From the NCBI GenBank assembly GCA_965659005.1, contig CBFHVG010000117.1:1-39533 (forward strand): DNA of 39,533 nucleotides. Direction: 5' to 3'. The translations under genes and the position numbers were made by a program. The stretch comes from CAYPTY01 sp965659005 (GTDB lineage Bacteria > Bacteroidota > Rhodothermia > Balneolales > Balneolaceae). Positions within the stretch are counted from its first letter, which is position 1. Every line of letters starts with the position of its first letter. Shown here piece by piece: positions 33,944 to 39,533 of this stretch. The notes under the pieces were generated by a model. The model saw nothing but the letters and a program-made list of their open reading frames with translations. It made no database searches and was not told the origin of the DNA.

Positions 33944-35962
33944 TTAATTAAGTCCTGAGTTTTCATCTACTAGCTTAACCGCCCAGATACCGCTGTTCCA
34001 ATCAGAGATAAAAATATGACCCTTATGCGGTTGAGGTCCCCAGGTAAATGGTGAATTTGGAATTAAAGCATCAGGATGATTTGGCTCGAAAGTGGCAATT
34101 TCTCTACCCTGATTATATAAATTACCCATCAGCTCACCACTAATATCTACAATGCGAAGACCTGCATTATAATATGCTACAAACAAGACATCATCTATTA
34201 CCCAGTAATTATGGGTGCCAGCTTCCGGAATTTGATAACGTGCTACTTCGTCAGGACTATCCCATCCGTCAAATTTTACAAAGTGAAGCCAGCCATCAGC
34301 TTTAACTGGGTTGTTTCTTGAAGGAAGCCCTTGAGGGAAAGCTTCATCGCCAGCTATAACATAGAAATCACCGGTTGACTTACTTTTGAAAGGAAATGCT
34401 GCATGGTTCCATCCAGATGGGTATGAATAGCTCCCTAAAAACACAGGATTTTCAGGTGAACCTCCGGCAACACCTGTTTTCTCAGGACTACCATCAACTA
34501 AGCCTGATCCAACATCCACCGCTACAATACCATCACTCCAATTAGATGAGTAGGCTATACCGTCTTCAATCCAAACATCGTGAATAGAATGTCCAGGTGT
34601 ATCAAGTTCAAACTTACTCACTGTTCTTGGATTAGTTGGGTCTTCGATATTAATGATATCGTATTTTCTACCGTTATTAACTGCATAAACATGATTCTCA
34701 TAAATGAAAGCATTGTGAACACCACCGGTTAGATCATTAGTATACTCAGATAGAATTTTCACATCTCTTGGATTAGATACATCCAGGATTACAATTCCAT
34801 TTTTTCTATTTGAAGCACCCTCACGTGTAAGAACTCCAATCCTACCATCTTCAGAAATCTTGACATCATTCACAGTTCGGGCATCAACATGTACAGTATC
34901 AATGAGGGTAATGTTCGAAGGGTCAGTTACATCCCAGAAGTAGGCGTCACCATTTGCACCCCAGGTACCTGTAACTGCATAATCTCTACCGTCAACACCT
35001 TCCCACACCCATAAGTCTGATGTATGAACATCAAGTACTGGGCCATGTCCGACAACTTCAAGTCGTTGTTTGACATTTCGTTGATCAACTCTAACATTTG
35101 TTTCATCAATAGCGGATCCAGCTTGTGCAATAAGAGTGTAATTACCAGGTATATTCGCAACGAATTTTCCATTCTGACTAACCTGCCCACTTACAGTAGT
35201 TGCCAGGTTATCATCTGGTTCTGCCATGAATGTGTATCTGATGGGAATATCCGTGATTTCGTTACCTTTTTTGTCCAGTGCCTTGGCCTGAAAGTCTACA
35301 ACATCACCTGTTCTAGCTTTGTTAACTGTTTCAATAATTTCAACACTTTGCACGGGATTTTTTAGAATTTTAGTTGAATACTCAGCCATTTTACCACCAG
35401 CTTCAGCTTTTATATCAATCTTACCCGATTTGAAAGTTTTCAATTTCCCATTTACAAAAGCAGCAATAGATTCATCAGAAGTACTCAAGATTACAGGATC
35501 ATTACTGCGGTCAAGACCAGCTTGATCGGTTACTTTAACACCAACTTCAACAGTGGTACCTTCATAAATATTCTCAGGGACAGATACTATTGTTACATCC
35601 TCTATTGGTGAGGGTAGAATGATTATTTCAAATGATTTACGGAATCTTCTTCCACTGTAATATTCACCAGAATACTGTGCAAGACCAGTAAAAGTACCTG
35701 CATTTTTAGCTATGAGTAAACCGTCTCTCGTAATCGCGACATTATTTCTGCTTCTGGAATAGAATATGATATCATCTGTAAGAGTATTTCCATTTTCATC
35801 AACCAATATTGCAGATAACTGTAGTTCATCACCTACTGTGACTTTAATTTCGTCTGGCTGAATTATGATGTCCAGTTTTTCGTCCTGTGCATAAGTTAAT
35901 CCACTTGAAAATAACACGGCAACTGGGATAATAACTGATAGAAATTTGATAAAAGATCTCAT
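33944..35962 (-). CDS. Secreted LVIVD-repeat propeller with N-terminal Ig-like domains
   Basis: The 672-residue protein has a signal peptide (about 1-25, 'GLTYAQ'). Three Ig-like (BIG2-type) domains follow at about 30-115, 120-200 and 205-300 ('VGDELQLSAILVDENGNTLTDDI', 'KVTDQAGLDRSNDPVILSTSDES', 'KALDKKGNEITDIPI'). An LVIVD beta-propeller runs from about 310 to 665: 'GRDYAVTGTWGANGDAYFWDVTDPSNITLIDT', 'NGIVILDVSNPRDVKILSEY', 'HAVYAVNNGRKYDIINIEDPTNPRTVSKF'-like repeats, 'FVAYYNAGLRIVDIS' and 'GIWAVKL'. LVIVD proteins are surface-associated with no established enzyme activity. A -7-like TAATGTTTGCC lies about 25 bases before the start. It is likely transcribed with the YVTN propeller gene. 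Confidence 0.88.
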   Translation of the reverse strand: MRSFIKFLSVIIPVAVLFSSGLTYAQDEKLDIIIQPDEIKVTVGDELQLSAILVDENGNTLTDDIIFYSRSRNNVAITRDGLLIAKNAGTFTGLAQYSGEYYSGRRFRKSFEIIILPSPIEDVTIVSVPENIYEGTTVEVGVKVTDQAGLDRSNDPVILSTSDESIAAFVNGKLKTFKSGKIDIKAEAGGKMAEYSTKILKNPVQSVEIIETVNKARTGDVVDFQAKALDKKGNEITDIPIRYTFMAEPDDNLATTVSGQVSQNGKFVANIPGNYTLIAQAGSAIDETNVRVDQRNVKQRLEVVGHGPVLDVHTSDLWVWEGVDGRDYAVTGTWGANGDAYFWDVTDPSNITLIDTVHVDARTVNDVKISEDGRIGVLTREGASNRKNGIVILDVSNPRDVKILSEYTNDLTGGVHNAFIYENHVYAVNNGRKYDIINIEDPTNPRTVSKFELDTPGHSIHDVWIEDGIAYSSNWSDGIVAVDVGSGLVDGSPEKTGVAGGSPENPVFLGSYSYPSGWNHAAFPFKSKSTGDFYVIAGDEAFPQGLPSRNNPVKADGWLHFVKFDGWDSPDEVARYQIPEAGTHNYWVIDDVLFVAYYNAGLRIVDISGELMGNLYNQGREIATFEPNHPDALIPNSPFTWGPQPHKGHIFISDWNSGIWAVKLVDENSGLN

Positions 35963-36063
35963 GTTGAAGAGGCTGATTTTAGATTAGGCAAACATTATAA
36001 ATCAAATTCTTCAAAAATCGAATTATTTTGGTAGCTATAAGCGTTTATTCAGCGAATTTTACT

Positions 36064-36071
36064 TATTTTTG
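36064..36071 (+). promoter_or_regulatory. Possible -7 box of gcvP
   Basis: TATTTTTG matches TAnnTTTG about 100 bases before the gcvP start, leaving a leader of roughly 90 bases. No TTG is seen at the -33 position. Confidence 0.35.
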
Positions 36072-36085
36072 TAAGTATAAATTTC

Positions 36086-36130
36086 AATCGATTGACGAAC
36101 AAAACTTTAAGTGATTCAGCGTCATCGATT
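36086..36130 (+). promoter_or_regulatory. Stem-loop in the gcvP leader
   Basis: AATCGATTGACG (36086-36097) pairs with CGTCATCGATT (36120-36130) with one bulged T, across a 22-base loop. It lies between the possible -7 box and the gene. I do not recognise it as a glycine riboswitch; it could be an operator or an RNA structure. Confidence 0.4.
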
Positions 36131-36169
36131 TAGCTAAAACAACCTCATAATTTATTATAGTTAGCAACC

Positions 36170-39073
36170 ATGCCAATAGATTTCGGTACTGCGAATTTTG
36201 TAAACAGACATAACGGGCCAAGCTCAAAAGAGACAAAAGAAATGCTCGAAGCTGTTGATGTTGAAAGCATCGACACACTAATCAAAGAAACCATCCCGAA
36301 TAGTATATTGATTAATGGGTTAATGGATTTACCGGAAGCTATTAGTGAAACTGAATTTCTAAAAGAATTTGAAGAATTAGCTTCAAAAAACAAGCAATTC
36401 ACATCATTCATTGGGATGGGTTATTACGATACCATTGTTCCAAATGTGATAAAGAGAAATATTCTTGAAAATCCAGCTTGGTACACAGCCTATACTCCAT
36501 ATCAAGCCGAAATTGCACAAGGTAGGTTGGAAGCACTGATAAACTTCCAAACTGTAGTTTCAGATTTAACCGGTCTTCCAATTGCAAATGCGTCTCTGCT
36601 TGATGAGGGTACTGCGGCGGCTGAAGCTATGACCATGCTTCATAGTAAAAGACCAAAGTCTAAGAAAGAAGCTCATACCATTTTTGTATCTGATCTTTGC
36701 CATCCACAAACAATTGAAGTTCTTAATACTCGAGCGAATCCTCTTAATATTAAAGTTGAGATTGGTAGTGTTGAAACTCTGGATGTTACCCGATCAGATG
36801 TATATGCTGTATTAATTCAGTACCCGGGTACGGATGGTTCAATCAAAGATTATACTGATTTTGTGGCAGCAGCCAGTGAAAATGATGTTTACAGTATATT
36901 CTCTGCAGATTTACTTGCCCTTACTTTGCTCAAATCCCCAGGGGAAATGGGTGCGGATGTGGTAGTTGGTTCATCTCAAAGATTTGGTGTGCCAATGGGA
37001 TATGGTGGTCCGCATGCTGCTTTCTTTGCAACAACTGATCAATTTAAGAGACTCATTCCTGGTAGAATTATTGGTGTATCTCAAGATGCAGAGGGTAATG
37101 CAGCATATAGAATGGCTCTTCAAACAAGGGAACAGCATATTCGCCGTGAAAAGGCCACATCAAATATTTGTACTGCTCAAGTTCTACTTGCAGTTATGGC
37201 TGGTATGTATGCTGTATATCACGGTCCGCAAGGATTAAAGAAGATTGCAGAGAGAGTACATGGCTTAACAAATTTAACTGCGAAGGGGTTGAAATCTCTT
37301 GGTTTTACAGTTGAGGGAAATCATCACTTTGATACTTTTGTCGTCAATGTACCGGCTGATAAAATTTCCAAACTACGTGAGACAGCACTAGAGCATGAAA
37401 TGAATTTCAGATACCTGAATGATACTCAGGTTGGCTTATCATTTGATGAAGCAAAAGTTCTGAATGATGTTAATCGTGTTCTAGAAGTTTTCGCATCAGT
37501 TAGTAATGACAATTACAACGAATCACATCTTGGTGATACAAATTCAGTAGAAGTTGATCTTCCTAAAGAATTGATCAGAACTTCTGAGTATATGGATCAC
37601 CCTGTATTCCACAAGTATCACTCAGAGCATGAAATGCTGAGATATATGAAAAGCCTAGAGAATAAGGATATCTCTCTAGTCCATTCTATGATATCTCTTG
37701 GTTCATGTACTATGAAATTGAATGCTACTGTAGAGATGATTCCGGTTACATGGGCCGCGTTTGCCCAAATCCATCCATTTGCGCCGCTTAATCAAGCTGA
37801 GGGATACACTCAATTATTCAAAGATCTTGAAAATTGGTTGGCTGAAATTACTGGATTCGATGCTGTATCACTTCAGCCAAATTCAGGTGCTCAAGGTGAA
37901 TACACTGGTCTTATGACCATTAGGGCATATCATCAGGATCGTGGCGACGACCATAGAAACATTGTACTTGTACCGGCATCTGCACATGGTACAAACCCTG
38001 CAAGTGCTGTTATGGCAGGAATGAAGGTTGTAGTGGTTGGAACTGATCCTCATGGTAATATTGATTTTGATGACCTAAAAGCAAAAGCTGAACAGTACAA
38101 AGATGAGCTTTCAGCTTTGATGATTACATATCCATCTACTCATGGTGTTTTTGAACATATGATCAAAGATATCTGTGATACAATTCATGAAAATGGTGGA
38201 TTGGTATATATGGATGGGGCAAACATGAATGCCCAGGTTGGTTTAACCAGCCCTGGAATAATTGGTGCAGATGTTTGTCACCTGAATCTACATAAAACAT
38301 TTTGTATACCTCACGGTGGCGGTGGCCCCGGAATGGGACCAATTGGGGTTAATTCAAAGCTGGCTCCTTTTCTACCTTCACATTCGGTTGTAAATACGGG
38401 CGGAGATAAGGGTATTTCGGCAGTTTCAGCAGCACCTTGGGGTTCAGCATCAATACTGACCATTTCCTATGCTTATATCAGATTAATGGGTCCTGCAGGT
38501 CTAAGAGAAGCAACAGAATATGCCATACTTAATGCTAATTATATTAAAGACCAACTGAAGGACCATTATCCAATTTTATATACAGGTAAAAGTGGTAGAT
38601 CTGCACATGAATTCATTATCGATCTGCGTCCCTTTAAGCAGTCTGCAGGCATTGAAGCTTCTGATGTTGCAAAAAGACTTATGGATTTTGGATATCATGC
38701 TCCAACTATGTCATTTCCGGTTGCAGGAACACTAATGATTGAACCAACAGAAAGTGAATCAAAGGAAGAGCTTGATCGATTCTGCGAAGCAATGATCACT
38801 ATCCGTGAAGAGATAAAAGAGATCGAAAAGGGTACAGCTGATGAGCAAATCAATGTGCTTAAAAAAGCTCCTCACTCAATGCGAGTTGTTCTTGATTCAG
38901 AATGGGATCGACCCTACAGTCGAGAAAAAGCAGCGTTTCCGGTTGATAGACTTAGGACAAATAAGTTCTGGCCGAGTGTGAGCAGGGTAGATGATGCATA
39001 TGGAGATAGAAACCTTATGTGTAGCTGCATTCCTGTTGAATCATACGCTGAAGATTCATTAGTGAGTGAATAA
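36170..39073 (+). CDS. gcvP: Glycine dehydrogenase (aminomethyl-transferring), P protein of the glycine cleavage system
   Basis: The 967-residue single-chain P protein opens with 'FVNRHNGPSSKETKEML' and has the two homologous PLP-enzyme halves. The N-terminal half has 'FIGMGYYDTIVPNVIKRNILENPAWYTAYTPYQAEIAQGRLEAL' and 'LLDEGTAAAEAM'. The C-terminal half carries the cofactor lysine K709 in 'HLNLHKTFCIPHGGGGPGMGPIGV' and the end 'DRNLMCSCIPVESY'. It decarboxylates glycine and passes the aminomethyl group to GcvH lipoate, feeding one-carbon units to folate. GcvH and GcvT are not in the window. The length matches the usual long form. It ends in a hairpin shared with the convergent OsmC-like gene. 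Confidence 0.97.
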   Translation: MPIDFGTANFVNRHNGPSSKETKEMLEAVDVESIDTLIKETIPNSILINGLMDLPEAISETEFLKEFEELASKNKQFTSFIGMGYYDTIVPNVIKRNILENPAWYTAYTPYQAEIAQGRLEALINFQTVVSDLTGLPIANASLLDEGTAAAEAMTMLHSKRPKSKKEAHTIFVSDLCHPQTIEVLNTRANPLNIKVEIGSVETLDVTRSDVYAVLIQYPGTDGSIKDYTDFVAAASENDVYSIFSADLLALTLLKSPGEMGADVVVGSSQRFGVPMGYGGPHAAFFATTDQFKRLIPGRIIGVSQDAEGNAAYRMALQTREQHIRREKATSNICTAQVLLAVMAGMYAVYHGPQGLKKIAERVHGLTNLTAKGLKSLGFTVEGNHHFDTFVVNVPADKISKLRETALEHEMNFRYLNDTQVGLSFDEAKVLNDVNRVLEVFASVSNDNYNESHLGDTNSVEVDLPKELIRTSEYMDHPVFHKYHSEHEMLRYMKSLENKDISLVHSMISLGSCTMKLNATVEMIPVTWAAFAQIHPFAPLNQAEGYTQLFKDLENWLAEITGFDAVSLQPNSGAQGEYTGLMTIRAYHQDRGDDHRNIVLVPASAHGTNPASAVMAGMKVVVVGTDPHGNIDFDDLKAKAEQYKDELSALMITYPSTHGVFEHMIKDICDTIHENGGLVYMDGANMNAQVGLTSPGIIGADVCHLNLHKTFCIPHGGGGPGMGPIGVNSKLAPFLPSHSVVNTGGDKGISAVSAAPWGSASILTISYAYIRLMGPAGLREATEYAILNANYIKDQLKDHYPILYTGKSGRSAHEFIIDLRPFKQSAGIEASDVAKRLMDFGYHAPTMSFPVAGTLMIEPTESESKEELDRFCEAMITIREEIKEIEKGTADEQINVLKKAPHSMRVVLDSEWDRPYSREKAAFPVDRLRTNKFWPSVSRVDDAYGDRNLMCSCIPVESYAEDSLVSE

Positions 39074-39083
39074 ATCACTCACT
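39061..39083. terminator. Shared hairpin between convergent gcvP and OsmC-like genes
   Basis: AGTGAGTGA (39061-39069) and TCACTCACT (39075-39083) form a perfect 9-bp stem with loop ATAAA. Both stop codons lie inside it: TAA of gcvP at 39071-39073 and TGA of the OsmC-like gene at 39075-39077. The T run on the plus side (TTTCTATA) is short, so the strength is moderate. Confidence 0.65.
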
Positions 39084-39533
39084 TTCTATACTACTATCGA
39101 TTCTAATATCACTTAGAAGTGTTCTGTGAACAGGACACTTCTTTGAGATATCTAATAGGCGGTTGAGTTGTTCCTGATTAAGATCACCTTCAATCGTTAA
39201 TTCTTTTTCAATAACATCAATTCGACTTGCAGGATTTTCAACCTCTTCACAATCTTTAGCATGTGTTTTAAAATGTCTAACTTCAAGATACATGCTACCA
39301 ATTTTCCATCCTTTTCTATTGGCGTACATTTTAACAGTCATTAGTGTGCAGGAAGCTAAACTCATTAATAGGTAGTCATAGGGATCCGGTCCCTCGTCTT
39401 TACCGCCTTCAACATTATGAGGCTCATCAGCAATGATATGATGCTTTCCAGCAGTTAACTCTGTTTTGAATTGAGAATTCTTATCTAAATGAGCATGAAT
39501 AATTTTCTTTTGAATAGTATTATCTTCAGCCAT
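39075..39533 (-). CDS. OsmC family (Ohr/YhfA-like) protein
   Basis: The 152-residue protein has the OsmC fold. Its two conserved cysteines are C62 ('LLMSLASCTLMTVKMYANRKGW') and C133 ('KKCPVHRTLLSDIRI'), with 'DEGPDPYDYLL' just before the first. OsmC/Ohr proteins reduce organic hydroperoxides through these thiols; the 'CPVHRTL' end suits the YhfA/OsmC-like branch, whose substrates are less well known. The ATG lies exactly at the window end, so an upstream extension cannot be excluded, though the opening 'AEDNTIQKKIIHAHLDKNSQFKTEL' looks complete. It converges on gcvP. Confidence 0.9.
   Translation of the reverse strand: MAEDNTIQKKIIHAHLDKNSQFKTELTAGKHHIIADEPHNVEGGKDEGPDPYDYLLMSLASCTLMTVKMYANRKGWKIGSMYLEVRHFKTHAKDCEEVENPASRIDVIEKELTIEGDLNQEQLNRLLDISKKCPVHRTLLSDIRIDSSIESE

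Overview
The window looks like chromosomal DNA of a marine or saline Bacteroidota-type bacterium, most likely of the Balneolaeota (Balneola/Gracilimonas-like). The evidence is AT-rich DNA, a type A T9SS sorting domain of the 'SQNYPNPFNPTT ... LGQ ... GLYLYRLE' kind, families common in that group (GWxTD protein, VPS10/BNR giant protein, histone H1-like Hc1 protein, UMF1 transporter) and TAnnTTTG or TATCTTCG-like -7 promoter boxes. Several genes start with TTG. I see no rRNA, tRNA, CRISPR array, transposase or phage gene. The assignment is inferred from gene content only.

Layout. 1-432: start of a Kef-type cation/proton antiporter (-). 564-5998: secreted GH43 glycosidase (+), converging on a huge ThuA / sugar dehydrogenase-like / PKD / CBM6 / PA14 protein with a T9SS tag (-). 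6084-8298: housekeeping genes (-): THUMP rRNA methyltransferase coupled to an FKBP isomerase, an intergenic inverted-repeat element, and YajQ. 8446-10116: ABC-F factor EttA (+). 10113-11003: a decayed GAF/SpoIIE-phosphatase regulator with a stop codon and an apparent internal deletion (-). 11294-18872: a GntR/UTRA regulator (-) divergent from an efflux operon (+): DUF302, TolC-like, lipoprotein adaptor, RND pump, small P-II-like protein, DUF2892. A perfect 15-bp inverted repeat overlaps the operon promoter. 18874-27711: serine hydrolase (-), VPS10/BNR protein, GWxTD protein, universal stress protein and CoA-transferase (+). 27837-31425: UMF1 transporter, histone H1-like protein and two bacterial PH-domain membrane proteins (+). 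31472-35962: ZIP metal transporter (-), a doubtful small ORF (+), and two secreted beta-propeller proteins (-). 36170-39533: glycine decarboxylase GcvP (+) converging on an OsmC-like protein (-).

How the genes work together. The clearest integrated system is the GntR-controlled RND efflux operon: a one-component sensor, an operator placed in the promoter, all three parts of a tripartite pump and three small accessory proteins. Its substrate cannot be read from sequence. The rRNA methyltransferase/FKBP pair and the PH-domain pair are translationally coupled by 8-base overlaps. Most other genes appear to be single units or short operons, several closed by convincing hairpin terminators. The best candidates for something undescribed are the efflux module with its regulator, the palindromic intergenic element near 7.7 kb, and the wreck of the phosphatase gene near 10.5 kb.
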